Shown: piece by piece, positions 25,284 to 34,453 of the stretch | Layout: every line of letters starts with the position of its first letter | Numbering within the stretch: the stretch's first letter is position 1 | Assembly: GCA_900548345.1 (NCBI GenBank) | Contig: URKA01000024.1 | Location: 1-48,988, forward strand | Reading direction: 5' to 3' | From: an uncultured Paraprevotella sp. | Lineage (GTDB): Bacteria > Bacteroidota > Bacteroidia > Bacteroidales > Bacteroidaceae | Length of the DNA: 48,988 bases | Notes under the pieces: model-generated | Seen by the model: the letters and a program-made list of their open reading frames with translations, nothing else | What the model was told of the DNA's origin: nothing | The model's database searches: none | Position numbers and translations under genes: made by a program

Positions 25284-25314
25284 TTGTACCTTTTCGCGGG
25301 AATGCCTATTTTTG
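25284..25314 (+). promoter_or_regulatory. Promoter for the secreted zincin gene
   Basis: TTG (25284-25286), a 20-nt spacer and TATTTTTG (25307-25314) match the Bacteroides promoter pattern. Start of transcription would be near 25321, about 19 nt before the ATG at 25340. Confidence 0.6.
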
Positions 25315-25339
25315 TAGACATTAACTTAATATCAATAGC

Positions 25340-28300
25340 ATGAAAAGACTAATAATCCTGTCGCTATGTTGGGCGATGGGTATTTCGGGTTATTCCCAAA
25401 CGGATGTTTCCGACCTTTTTCTCGTCAATAACGGCTTCGATACGGCATTCAATTATGATGAGAAACAGACGGGAAATATTGCCGGGGATGTCATTCACGA
25501 GGTATACGGATGGACGAACGAGACAACGGCGACTTATACTGTGGCCGGAACTTTCGCTTACAATGCGGGAGTGACGTTCGATGGAAGTTCCGCCCTGCCT
25601 GTCGCGGGGTATAACGGTAGTGCCGGAGGTGCACTCGGACTTACCACAGGATGGGGCATGCAACTGTTGTATACCCAAACCGTCACGTTACCGAAAGGAA
25701 CATACCGTCTTTCCTCCGCCTATTATAATGTGGGTTCGGCCACGGCAGGACGCAGTCTGTTGGCATGGGTGCCTGAGAGCGGGACCGAGACGGCTTCCAC
25801 CCTCAGTGTATTCCCTTTGAGAACATGGAAAGAAGATGAAATCACATTCACTCTTACTGCTGCCACCACCGGAAAGATACGCATTGGGTTCGCTGCCAAT
25901 GAAGGGGCGGGTTCGGCCGCTCATGCCAAGGTTTTGGTGGATTATGTGAAGTTGCTATGCGATGAAGTGGACAAGTCGGCACTGAGGAGCGCCCTTTCGA
26001 CGGCCAATCGTCAATACGGGGACGGTACAGGCGTATATGCGGCCGAACTGAAAACCGTAATAGATGCGGCCCAGACAGTGTATGATAATGCGGAGGCCAC
26101 TGCGAGAGAGGTGATTATGCTGACGCAGCAGTTGACAGAGGCCACGCAAACCTATCAATATAAGAATGCCTCGGCAGACAAACCGTTGAACATGACCACC
26201 CGGATAGTCAATCCCAGTTTCGAGAAAGGAACTACGGGCTGGGAAAATAACGGCTTGGTTACGCAAGGGAACAAGGCATTTCCCGGCACGTCCGGCGCCA
26301 CTTATCTGGAGCGTTGGGTGAACATAGGTTCCAAAGTGCCGGATGTGAGCATCCGGCAGACGGTAGAGGGCATTCCCAACGGGAAGTACCGTATGCGTGC
26401 AGGTGCGGGCAACATACAGCAGGCCGCTTCCGGCAGTACGGTGAATGCGGGGACCAAGCAGACGGGAGCCATCCTTTATGCCGACCTTTATGAAGTTCCC
26501 GTAGACACGATGAAGGCGTCTAAGGAAATCTACTTTACGGTAGTGGACGGAAAGGCCACCCTTGGTTTCAGAACCGAGAATGCCACGGGAAACTGGGTCT
26601 GCCTCGACAACTTCCGCCTGTATTATTTAGGGGAGAATACGCCGAAGGATTATGCCGCTTATCTGGCTCATTATGCCGGATATGTCCGCAATAACCTGCT
26701 GACAAAGCCTATTCAGACCACTGTGCGCCTGACGGTCGAAACTGCGGTGGAGAATGCAGAGCGTTTGAGCGCATCGGACGTTCCGGACGAGGAGGCGATG
26801 GAGGCTGCGAAAGCGTCGCTCGATCATGCCGTAGCGGAGATTGAGGCTTCGGCAGCGTTGTATGACGAACTGGTTTCGGCGATAGCTTATGCAGAGAAAG
26901 TGGCAGGGTGGTACGAGAAGGATGAAGCGAAACACACTAAGATGACTGATGCCATAGGGACTGCCCGGACCGCTCTCGACAACCCGGACCAGACGGAAGA
27001 GCAGATTCATGGAGCCGTGCAGGCTTTGCAGAATGTCACGAAGACGGTGGATAAGAAAATCTATACGGCCGAATGGTCGATGGGAAATGTCAACGACCCC
27101 AATAATGCATATTATATAGGTCGCACACGGCAGTCGAAGAACTGGATATTGTTTTGGGAAAAGGGGTACGGAGAGAATCCTGCCACATTCACATGCGGGA
27201 ACCATACGATAGATGTCGATGAAGTGCTGAGGAGAGCAGACATCGCTTTTGATTTCTATACGGATTCCCTGAAGTTCGTCAGGCGGGGTGCGTCGAAGAC
27301 CGATACTTACAAGATGGTGATACGGTTGCGCTACGATGCTACCGCCTGGGAAGCTACCGGTTCGGGTGTGGACAACCTTATCGGACTGCTTACCCTTACG
27401 CCTTGGGCCGCTCCTTCGCGAAACTGGCAGACACTCTATCATGAAATCGGCCATTGTTTCCAGTATCAGGTGCATTGCGACAACGGCAACCAGAACGGTT
27501 GGATGTATGCTCCGGGAAACGGCAACGGGTGCGCTTTCTGGGAGCAGTGTGCACAATGGCAGGCTTATAAAATCATGCCGGCCGACCAGTTCAACAACGA
27601 GTGGTTCAACGGCTATCTGAGCAACGTGCATAAACATATCCTGCATGAATCGCCCCGCTACAACAATTACCTCGTGCAGGATTACTGGTCGTTCAAGCAT
27701 GGCATGAACTTCGTGGGCAGGCTGTGGAACGAAAGCCGCAATCCGGAAGACGCCGTAGAGGCTTATATGCGCATTACGGGAGTGACCGCAAGTGAGTTCA
27801 ATGACGAGATGTATGACTGTGCCGCCCGCTTTGCGACATGGGACATCCCGCATCTGGAGAAATACGGCGCATCCAAGGTGGATGCCCGTCCGCAGCCGGC
27901 CATGACGCAAGTGGATGACAACTATTGGCGTATCGATGTCTCGGTGGTCCCACAGAATACGGGCCATAACATTATCAAGTTGAATGTGCCCACCACAGCT
28001 ACGACAGTTTCCGCCTGTTTCACGGGATTGAAGAGAGAGCCCGGTTTCCATCTGAAGAACTCCACATACGCGGAATGGCGCTATGGCTTCGTGGCCCAGC
28101 TTCAGGATGGCAGCCGTGTATACGGCGATATGGGCAAGTCCACCTACAGAGAACCTTCCGACACCTTGTTTTTCTCCTGTCCTGCCGGCTGCAAGCGTCT
28201 GTATTTTGTAGTGAGCGGCGGCCCGAAGACCTATTGGCGTCAAGTGTGGGATGACAACGATTCCAATGATGAACAATGGCCCTATAAGGTGAAGTTCGGC

Positions 28301-28588
28301 AATACGAACCGTTATGGAAGTCCCGACCTGCCGGACGCCACGGCTGTCGGTAACCTCTTGGCCGGCGACGAAGTTCCTTCGGTATACGTGTCAGGCCGTA
28401 CGTTGCACGTCGGACAGTCTTTGTCGGCAACCACGGTGCGCGTGATTGCACCATCCGGTGCCTGCATCGGCGAATATTCTGCCGGCCGTTCGGCTGTAAG
28501 CATGACCCTGCCGTCGGGATTCTACATTGTTCGGGTGCAGGCGGCAAACGGCCGTAACCTCATTACGAAGAAAGTGATTATAAGATAA
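25340..28588 (+). CDS. Secreted multimodular zinc metallopeptidase-like protein
   Basis: This 1082-aa protein starts with a signal peptide (MKRLIILSLCWAMGISGYSQ). Two jelly-roll, carbohydrate-binding-like modules follow (about 20-210 and 290-430, the second closing with 'GNWVCLDNFRLYYLG'), plus helical FIVAR-like linkers. The catalytic region has HEIGH at 701-705 and a candidate third ligand Glu735 in 'FWEQCAQW', as in HExxH zincins. It could belong to a DUF6055- or M60-like group; I cannot decide. The last ~70 residues form a type A sorting-like sandwich ('LPSGFYIVRVQAANGRNLIT'). The likely role is peptide or glycopeptide cleavage at the cell surface (inference). Confidence 0.8.
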   Translation: MKRLIILSLCWAMGISGYSQTDVSDLFLVNNGFDTAFNYDEKQTGNIAGDVIHEVYGWTNETTATYTVAGTFAYNAGVTFDGSSALPVAGYNGSAGGALGLTTGWGMQLLYTQTVTLPKGTYRLSSAYYNVGSATAGRSLLAWVPESGTETASTLSVFPLRTWKEDEITFTLTAATTGKIRIGFAANEGAGSAAHAKVLVDYVKLLCDEVDKSALRSALSTANRQYGDGTGVYAAELKTVIDAAQTVYDNAEATAREVIMLTQQLTEATQTYQYKNASADKPLNMTTRIVNPSFEKGTTGWENNGLVTQGNKAFPGTSGATYLERWVNIGSKVPDVSIRQTVEGIPNGKYRMRAGAGNIQQAASGSTVNAGTKQTGAILYADLYEVPVDTMKASKEIYFTVVDGKATLGFRTENATGNWVCLDNFRLYYLGENTPKDYAAYLAHYAGYVRNNLLTKPIQTTVRLTVETAVENAERLSASDVPDEEAMEAAKASLDHAVAEIEASAALYDELVSAIAYAEKVAGWYEKDEAKHTKMTDAIGTARTALDNPDQTEEQIHGAVQALQNVTKTVDKKIYTAEWSMGNVNDPNNAYYIGRTRQSKNWILFWEKGYGENPATFTCGNHTIDVDEVLRRADIAFDFYTDSLKFVRRGASKTDTYKMVIRLRYDATAWEATGSGVDNLIGLLTLTPWAAPSRNWQTLYHEIGHCFQYQVHCDNGNQNGWMYAPGNGNGCAFWEQCAQWQAYKIMPADQFNNEWFNGYLSNVHKHILHESPRYNNYLVQDYWSFKHGMNFVGRLWNESRNPEDAVEAYMRITGVTASEFNDEMYDCAARFATWDIPHLEKYGASKVDARPQPAMTQVDDNYWRIDVSVVPQNTGHNIIKLNVPTTATTVSACFTGLKREPGFHLKNSTYAEWRYGFVAQLQDGSRVYGDMGKSTYREPSDTLFFSCPAGCKRLYFVVSGGPKTYWRQVWDDNDSNDEQWPYKVKFGNTNRYGSPDLPDATAVGNLLAGDEVPSVYVSGRTLHVGQSLSATTVRVIAPSGACIGEYSAGRSAVSMTLPSGFYIVRVQAANGRNLITKKVIIR

Positions 28589-28702
28589 GGAGAAACAATA
28601 ATGGCCCGCAGATAAAGCAGATTTTGGGGATAAACGTTGATTGTTTTTCTTATATATAAAATAATTGCTGTCCGATAAAACTCAATAAGGACATGATAGT
28701 AT

Positions 28703-28730
28703 GAGAGTGTATCAAATTTGATACACTCTC
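28703..28730. repeat. Perfect 28-bp palindrome beside the group II intron remnant
   Basis: GAGAGTGTATCAAA (28703-28716) is followed directly by its exact reverse complement (28717-28730), with no loop. There is no T-tract after it, so it is not a classical terminator. It ends 7 nt before the likely 5' end of the intron remnant. The 28589-28702 stretch upstream contains no gene; nothing else is supported in it. Confidence 0.85.
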
Positions 28731-28737
28731 TGCTTTG

Positions 28738-29376
28738 GTACGCTCGGCATGAGCATTGTCTAACGGGTGCAAGTTCCCAAACCCTCTAATAGCGGGAAGG
28801 CTATAGCCCAAGTCAAGGGTATCCATCGCGAAGTGGAATCTGAAGTAAACTGGCGGTAAACATCTGACCTAACGTACAGAATTTTCATACAAGGCATTTG
28901 ACCGTGGATGAGATTGCCAAACAAATCAAAGTCCTATAGCTATTCGGAACGGTTGGTGTAAATGAAGTGGGTATAAGATGGAAAGACAATACCCTTATCC
29001 GAGGAGGTTTCACTGGTGGCAATTAGTTGCTTTTACGAAAGCCTCGGAGCAAAACTTGCCGTGAGAAGTCTGCAGAAGCCATAGTACCTAAGGCACGTGT
29101 GTCTATGGGGAAGGGCAGAATCGGGCAGTGCAATAGTAAATGACTGCTACCCTAATCATTTGTAGTCAGATGTCCGTAAGGAATTCTCTATTCACACGAT
29201 AGGACGGAATCCGACAATAGAATAGAAGTGATGCTATTCAAAGGGATGGCTGAAAACAACTTGCTACACGTCGTGAGATGAGAAAGCCCGAAACCGCATG
29301 TGCGGTGGTGTGAGAGGTCGGTAAACGTGAAAGTAGGAGATAAACACTTATGATTAGCGTTTGCCTCCTGCTTGAT
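28738..29376 (+). mobile_element. ORF-less group II intron remnant (approximate ends)
   Basis: The region reads like a bacterial group II ribozyme: a GTACG start near 28738 (consensus GUGYG), conserved-looking domain I text (GGGTGCAAGTTCCC at about 28766, CTGAAGTAAACTGGCGG at about 28840), and 'GCAGAAGCCATAGTACC' near 29073, typical of sequence ahead of an intron protein. At the 3' end, AGCCCGAAACCGC to GGTGGTGTGAGAGG (about 29285-29317) resembles domain V, and GTAGGAG/CTCCTGC (29333-29371) a domain VI stem. No reverse transcriptase is encoded, so it cannot move alone. Both ends are estimates. Confidence 0.65.
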
Positions 29377-29494
29377 TTCTGTTTCCAACCCCTCGCAGTC
29401 GAACAATGATGGCATTGGAGAACACTTAATGGACAGCTCAAGTTGCGCCTGTTAGTCTTTTCGGCTTAAATCGGATGATTAACTTCCTTTTAAT

Positions 29495-29525
29495 TTTGTT
29501 TGTATATTTATTTGTTGTAGATTTG
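29495..29525 (+). promoter_or_regulatory. Bacteroides-type promoter of the three-gene secreted-protein operon
   Basis: TTTG (29495-29498), a 19-nt spacer and TAGATTTG (29518-29525) match the consensus fully. Transcription would begin near 29532, 35 nt before the ATG at 29567. The 29377-29494 stretch shows nothing else I can support. Confidence 0.7.
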
Positions 29526-29566
29526 TATTTGTTATGTGTAATGATTATTTAATTAATATATAGACA

Positions 29567-31309
29567 ATGGTGAACTTAATTAAATTAATGCTTTTAGGAA
29601 TAGGGCTGTTTTCAATATTTAACGCCAAATCGCAAGAAGTTGAAAAACTTACATTCGTTGAAAAATTCCAGCAAGGGGGAAATCCTACGGTTACTTCTAT
29701 CCTTCCTAAAGAACAACGTTTAAGTAGTGGATATCAGGGAACTATTAAGATAAATTGGTCAGGTGAGGTCCCAGATTCTGTGCGAATTTGTGCTGAAGTC
29801 GCTGCAGATATATGGTGCTCTTGCCTTGATAACAATGATACAATTCGTCTTGAATGTCATTATGAGGAATTGGACAATAATAATGACGTAGAGGTGGAAG
29901 TTCTTTATAGGCCTAAAACGGATATTTATTATCCCACAAGTTTGTATAGTCACTTGTGGGGTGTTGATTTCGGAGAATTAACAAATGCAGATGCAGAAAT
30001 TTATATCAATAAAAAAATGGTATGGGATTGTAGTCATAATGAAATCATCATACCATCTGCGCGCAACATGACTTATGCTATGATGAGAGCTATTGCGATT
30101 TCTTTGGGTTTTGGTTCAAGCGTTACAAAGAAAACAATAAGAGGAAATGAAATAATTGTATTCGGTAGTAAATCAGGTTGCTCGATTTTTGATTCTTTTA
30201 TATTCTCTTCTGATGGGCTATATTTGAAAGATATTGATAATATAGGTAATCGTAATAATCCAGTTCTGACAAACTTTTCTCAACCGGGGAATGGGACCTA
30301 TATTTATGCAATGACACAAGATAATGAACATAAATTATATGCACCGTCGTCATTTGAAGCCTATAAGTCAATGGTATATTTGGATAATGATGAATCACTG
30401 ATGTATTATGATTTAAGAACTGGGACAAAGCAATTTCGTGTGGATGAAGTTACAAAAGAGTTGTTGCATGCAATTGGTTGGGACTTTAAAGTAGCAAAAG
30501 ACATCGAGATTATAGGAAATGGAATAAATGAGAACGGTATAACTTCTGCTTATGAAAGTCATACATTCAGTTTAAAGAATAATATTGGTGGAACCATTAC
30601 CGATGCTTCCTGGACATATACATTACCTTTGGCAAATGGGGGAGATACAATTATTTCAGAATCGAAAAACACTCTTGTTTTTTCTATCGGTTCTATAAAA
30701 GATGAAAGCAAATATAAAATAAATGTCAATGGAGACATTTATGGAAAGGTTTCTTTTACAGGAAGTATTAATGGAAAGACGGTTCAAGATACTTATAATT
30801 TGTCATTGGAACTGAAACCACATATAAACAATGTCGATATCATATTAAAAAAAGAAAGTCATCTTGTTGATTATTATGACATCTCTTTTGTGGTTGAATA
30901 TACAGGAACTAACATGGTTACCGTCTCTATAGAGGAAGAGTACAGTTCAAAACTCAGGAGTCAATCTGTTTATGAACCATTCCTTGCACATGTATATATA
31001 CCGAGTATAACATCATTTAATTATGCATGGATAGATATAGAGGCTGAAAATAAATACGGAAAAGACATATATACAGTGGAACTTCCGCCGTTTGAGGGTG
31101 AGAATAATAGAAATTTAATAATGTCGGGCGGACAGGCTTACCGTCAATCTCAAAATTATACTGATATAGATGTTTTTGATATAAATAAAAATAAAATTTC
31201 TCGGATTCAGAATTTAAAAGAGTTGCATACCTTACATCCCGGATTGTATATTCTTAAATATTACAAAGAAAAAGAGTGTGTTAAGACAACAAAATATATG
31301 AGACGATGA
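29567..31309 (+). CDS. Secreted metallopeptidase-like protein lacking the zinc motif
   Basis: This 580-aa protein has a signal peptide (MVNLIKLMLLGIGLFSIFNAKS). The layout follows secreted zincins of Bacteroidetes: a domain about 40-310 ending in 'ELLHAIGWDF', a typical closing motif of that fold. Where HExxHxxGF is expected, the sequence is RAIAISLGF (Arg174 to Phe182), so both histidines and the glutamate are gone. Ig-like domains follow (about 320-510), then a type A sorting-like end ('LHPGLYILKYYKE'). Catalysis is unlikely; a binding or adhesion role is plausible (inference). It is AT-rich relative to flanking genes, and its last 4 nt overlap the next gene. Confidence 0.75.
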   Translation: MVNLIKLMLLGIGLFSIFNAKSQEVEKLTFVEKFQQGGNPTVTSILPKEQRLSSGYQGTIKINWSGEVPDSVRICAEVAADIWCSCLDNNDTIRLECHYEELDNNNDVEVEVLYRPKTDIYYPTSLYSHLWGVDFGELTNADAEIYINKKMVWDCSHNEIIIPSARNMTYAMMRAIAISLGFGSSVTKKTIRGNEIIVFGSKSGCSIFDSFIFSSDGLYLKDIDNIGNRNNPVLTNFSQPGNGTYIYAMTQDNEHKLYAPSSFEAYKSMVYLDNDESLMYYDLRTGTKQFRVDEVTKELLHAIGWDFKVAKDIEIIGNGINENGITSAYESHTFSLKNNIGGTITDASWTYTLPLANGGDTIISESKNTLVFSIGSIKDESKYKINVNGDIYGKVSFTGSINGKTVQDTYNLSLELKPHINNVDIILKKESHLVDYYDISFVVEYTGTNMVTVSIEEEYSSKLRSQSVYEPFLAHVYIPSITSFNYAWIDIEAENKYGKDIYTVELPPFEGENNRNLIMSGGQAYRQSQNYTDIDVFDINKNKISRIQNLKELHTLHPGLYILKYYKEKECVKTTKYMRR

Positions 31310-32358
31310 AAAAACGTGTATTAAACCTTATTTTGTGGCTTAGTGTGTTGTCCCAAACATACGCACAAAAGATATCATCGCATATAACCCTGCAGGATGG
31401 CAGGGACGTTTCTAAGGAATATGCGTTTTTAGAGAATGATGTTTGTACATTCCATGTTGATGATGTCTTAACCAAAGAATATGTGAAATGGGCATTTGCT
31501 ATTTTTAATGGTAAGACAAATTCATTTATGATAAAAGTGCGGCAGGATGAATCATCTAAGGGTTTTATTGTATCAGCTGATATGGTTGAACGCAATGTTT
31601 GGCATAGTGAAGCAAAACGTTTTGAATATGAGGGTGATTCGTCCAGATATTTTAAGGGATGTATTTATCTTTTTATAAATGAGGAAAAGAAGGATAGCAT
31701 GATTGTTTTATTTAATCTTTTACCTTCAAAGCCTAAAGTAATAGATGCTTCTTTTACCTATACTCGTTATGATTGGGATTATGATGATTTTTATCCGGAT
31801 TATGCCACTTTCAACATCATATTCTTTTCAGCAAGGTGTACTAAACTTATTGTAGAAACGGGTGACCCGTTCTTTTTTGAGTTTCCACATGACAAAAGGC
31901 TTTATTTTAATATCAAGGATATTGTATTTCCTTCTTTTGAAAATTATTACTTAACAGCGGATGTGGATAAATTTGCAGATTGGGGACAGTATTATAGATT
32001 TATTGCACAAAATGATTATGGGAATTCATATGTCTCAGATACTATTGTGACTACGGATTATATCACAGATCCTGCTATTTTGGCCCGATTGGAAGAAATA
32101 AGACAGGAAGTCAGTTCTATATCAGATATTTCAAAAGATGAAGATATTCATATATTTAGTAAACACGACTACATAGAAGTGCAAGGAAACAAATCTTTAG
32201 TTTCTAATCTGACTCTTTTTGATATGAATGGAAAGATTGTAAGACAACAAAAGAATGGGGAAGATATGAATATATCAGACTTACCCAAAGGATTATATAT
32301 TATTTCCTGCCAAACGAAGATGCATCAAAAACTTATCTTTAAAGTTATAAAATCATGA
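31306..32358 (+). CDS. Secreted Ig-like protein with type A sorting-like C-terminus
   Basis: This 350-aa protein has a signal peptide (MKKRVLNLILWLSVLSQTYA). It has no peptidase-like region. An N-terminal beta-rich domain is followed by an Ig-like domain (about 140-250, beginning 'KPKVIDASFTY'), similar to the 'KPHINNVDIIL' domain of the gene before. The last ~70 residues are the clearest type A sorting-like sandwich of the window ('LTLFDMNGKIVRQQ', 'ISDLPKGLYIISCQ'). It overlaps both neighbours by 4 nt (ATGA), so the three genes are translationally coupled. Function is unknown. Confidence 0.8.
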   Translation: MKKRVLNLILWLSVLSQTYAQKISSHITLQDGRDVSKEYAFLENDVCTFHVDDVLTKEYVKWAFAIFNGKTNSFMIKVRQDESSKGFIVSADMVERNVWHSEAKRFEYEGDSSRYFKGCIYLFINEEKKDSMIVLFNLLPSKPKVIDASFTYTRYDWDYDDFYPDYATFNIIFFSARCTKLIVETGDPFFFEFPHDKRLYFNIKDIVFPSFENYYLTADVDKFADWGQYYRFIAQNDYGNSYVSDTIVTTDYITDPAILARLEEIRQEVSSISDISKDEDIHIFSKHDYIEVQGNKSLVSNLTLFDMNGKIVRQQKNGEDMNISDLPKGLYIISCQTKMHQKLIFKVIKS

Positions 32359-34364
32359 AGAAAATCTTATTAATTCAATTTTTCCTTATTTTAGGAATAA
32401 CGGCAAATGGTCAAAGGGCAGATGAGTCATATTCATATGCGTCAGAAACGTATATCGAGAAGCATTTAGATTTACCGATTGTTCGTAAACTAGCAGGAGG
32501 AACTATTTTTAATGTTACGTACGAAGGCACTTGGACAAACGAAATGAAAGGAGCATTTGAATATGCTTGCAAAGTTTGGGAAGAAAATTTACCGACAGCT
32601 CTCCCTATAAATATTGTTGCAAAAATAGGGAGAATAAGACAATCTGGTGGAGCAAAGCCGATATCAAAAGTTGAATATAGGACCGGGACTTTTGTTGATA
32701 ATGATTATGAAACTGTTTCAATGCATCTTTCCTCTCAAGTGAAATATGTTTTACTTGCTGAATTTATGAATGGCTATCAACATTACTTTTTAAGTGCGGA
32801 TAGTGCTTTTATAATGCAACCAGATATAACAATTACATATAATGAGGATTTATTGGATGATATTTCATATTCATTGTATTCAACACCAACAAATAAATAT
32901 GACTTTGTTACATTGGTTTTACGTGATATAGCTATCGGTTTAGGATTTAACTGGTCATTTAAGGCAAATGTGAATGAAAAAAGAATGTCTGTGGATGAAA
33001 CATTATGTACGCCGTATGAGAAACATATTATGGATGCCATAGGAAGTAATGACCCTTATGTGATATATAAAAATGCAACGAAGGGTACTCTTGATATTAA
33101 TATTCCCAATTACGGAAAAATGACCTTATATGCACCCACGGCGTGGCAAGCAGGGTTGTCTTTAAATTCTTTTATTTCTGACTCCACTAAGAATATTACA
33201 AAATTATTAAGTAATGAATTTGGCAAGGGAACTGTAATACGTAATATTACAGACGATTACTCCGTTTTACTAAAAAATGCCATGGACTGGTATTGGCATG
33301 ATGCTCCTGTTGGAGATCCAAGTAATCAAAATAGTGCGATTTATACATCAACGGATCAGGTCATTCCTTATGGAGGAACCATAACCAATGTGCAAAATAG
33401 TTTGCAGACTGTATCGATGGAGAGTGGAAAGACTGGACTAACAGCTTATGCCAAAAGTGATAATAATGTCCAAGCGAAAAATAATACAGGATTTAGTATA
33501 AATGATTATTGTAAACCTTATGATTGTAATTTTATTGCAAAAAATTCACCTCTTACGCATGAGGGTTATACTATAGCATTACTAAAAAAAGATGGGACAT
33601 GGGATGTTGTTTCTATAGTTGAACTTGATGAGGATTTTGAGATAAATGTGAATAATCTTAATCTTGAAGATGATATTTCTAATTATGCTCGTACTTGTGA
33701 TGGCTACTTAAGGTGTAGGGTAAATCGTTGTATGTTAGGATATGGCTATAATCAAGTTTATCGCAGTCAACGTACAAGATATTATGTTTTGGATTATCTT
33801 CCCCAGCGTGTAAAGATGGACTTTTCTGGTATAATGCCAATGGCTTCTACACGTTCTGTGGCAAATGAGTATCTACGGGATATAAAAATTGGTATTAAAA
33901 ATTTAGAGGGTGTTGAACGGGTCGTTGTAGAACAATTGGATGAAGGGGAGCGCGTGCCCAGTAAATTTGAGGTGACTGATTTTAAAGACGGATATTTTGT
34001 TGCGACCGTGGATAAAGAGTTTTATTCGGATTTTACAGTTGTGTCTTATAATAAGAATGGTGGAACGCGTAGTGAGACATTTACTGTAGAACCTTTAGAA
34101 CCTGCGGAACAAAATTATAATGTACAGGTGCTTGATAATGAAATCAGAATTACTTCTGCACGAGAGCGAAAAAAATCAAAAAAAATGTTGGTTTCATATG
34201 AAATTCTTCCTATAGATGAATATACAATTCGTCCCATTGTAAATAACATGATAGAAAATAACAAGGCGAACATTGATATAACTTCTCTGTCAAAAGGTAC
34301 TTATGTGTTAAATTATTATGATGTAAGAGGATGCAAGCATTCGGTGAAGTTTAGAAAGAAATAA
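32355..34364 (+). CDS. Second secreted metallopeptidase-like protein lacking the zinc motif
   Basis: This 669-aa protein has a signal peptide (MKKILLIQFFLILGITANGQ). Its first half resembles the 580-aa protein: a domain leading to RDIAIGLGF (Arg190 to Phe198) where HExxHxxGF would be expected, in the same relative place, and later 'YEKHIMDAIGSND' and 'LLKNAMDWYW'. An Ig-like domain follows (about 500-600), then a type A sorting-like ending ('ITSLSKGTYVLNYYDVRG'). The shared loss of zinc ligands in two paralogues argues for a conserved non-catalytic role (inference). A terminator starts 3 nt after its stop. Confidence 0.75.
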   Translation: MKKILLIQFFLILGITANGQRADESYSYASETYIEKHLDLPIVRKLAGGTIFNVTYEGTWTNEMKGAFEYACKVWEENLPTALPINIVAKIGRIRQSGGAKPISKVEYRTGTFVDNDYETVSMHLSSQVKYVLLAEFMNGYQHYFLSADSAFIMQPDITITYNEDLLDDISYSLYSTPTNKYDFVTLVLRDIAIGLGFNWSFKANVNEKRMSVDETLCTPYEKHIMDAIGSNDPYVIYKNATKGTLDINIPNYGKMTLYAPTAWQAGLSLNSFISDSTKNITKLLSNEFGKGTVIRNITDDYSVLLKNAMDWYWHDAPVGDPSNQNSAIYTSTDQVIPYGGTITNVQNSLQTVSMESGKTGLTAYAKSDNNVQAKNNTGFSINDYCKPYDCNFIAKNSPLTHEGYTIALLKKDGTWDVVSIVELDEDFEINVNNLNLEDDISNYARTCDGYLRCRVNRCMLGYGYNQVYRSQRTRYYVLDYLPQRVKMDFSGIMPMASTRSVANEYLRDIKIGIKNLEGVERVVVEQLDEGERVPSKFEVTDFKDGYFVATVDKEFYSDFTVVSYNKNGGTRSETFTVEPLEPAEQNYNVQVLDNEIRITSARERKKSKKMLVSYEILPIDEYTIRPIVNNMIENNKANIDITSLSKGTYVLNYYDVRGCKHSVKFRKK

Positions 34365-34366
34365 AA

Positions 34367-34402
34367 ATCGAAAAATGTGTTGCTCACAGCACATTTTTCG
34401 AT
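34367..34402 (+). terminator. Terminator-like hairpin after the secreted-protein operon
   Basis: ATCGAAAAATGTG (34367-34379) pairs perfectly with CACATTTTTCGAT (34390-34402) around a 10-nt loop. There is no U-tract after the stem, but the T5 lies inside the right arm. It begins directly after the stop codon. Confidence 0.75.
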
Positions 34403-34453
34403 GGGTTGTACCACTTGTTTTGGTGGCATAAAAATATTCAAGTGGTACAATCC
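34403..34453. repeat. Inverted repeat, 15-bp arms
   Basis: TTGTACCACTTG (34406-34417) pairs perfectly with CAAGTGGTACAA (34439-34450). Extended by GGG/TCC with one G-T wobble, the arms reach 34403 and 34453, with a 21-nt loop. It directly follows the preceding hairpin and overlaps the start of a gene fragment. It may be a mobile-element scar. Confidence 0.7.

Noticed and set aside
26627..28276. 549-codon open frame on the minus strand
   Set aside because: Antisense shadow of the secreted zincin, whose signal peptide and HEIGH motif are clear.
28589..28737. Insertion sequence end near the AT-rich stretch before the palindrome
   Set aside because: No transposase, matching inverted ends or target duplication can be identified.
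28738..29566. Intron-encoded reverse transcriptase
   Set aside because: No frame in the intron region encodes reverse transcriptase or maturase motifs; only short antisense frames are open.
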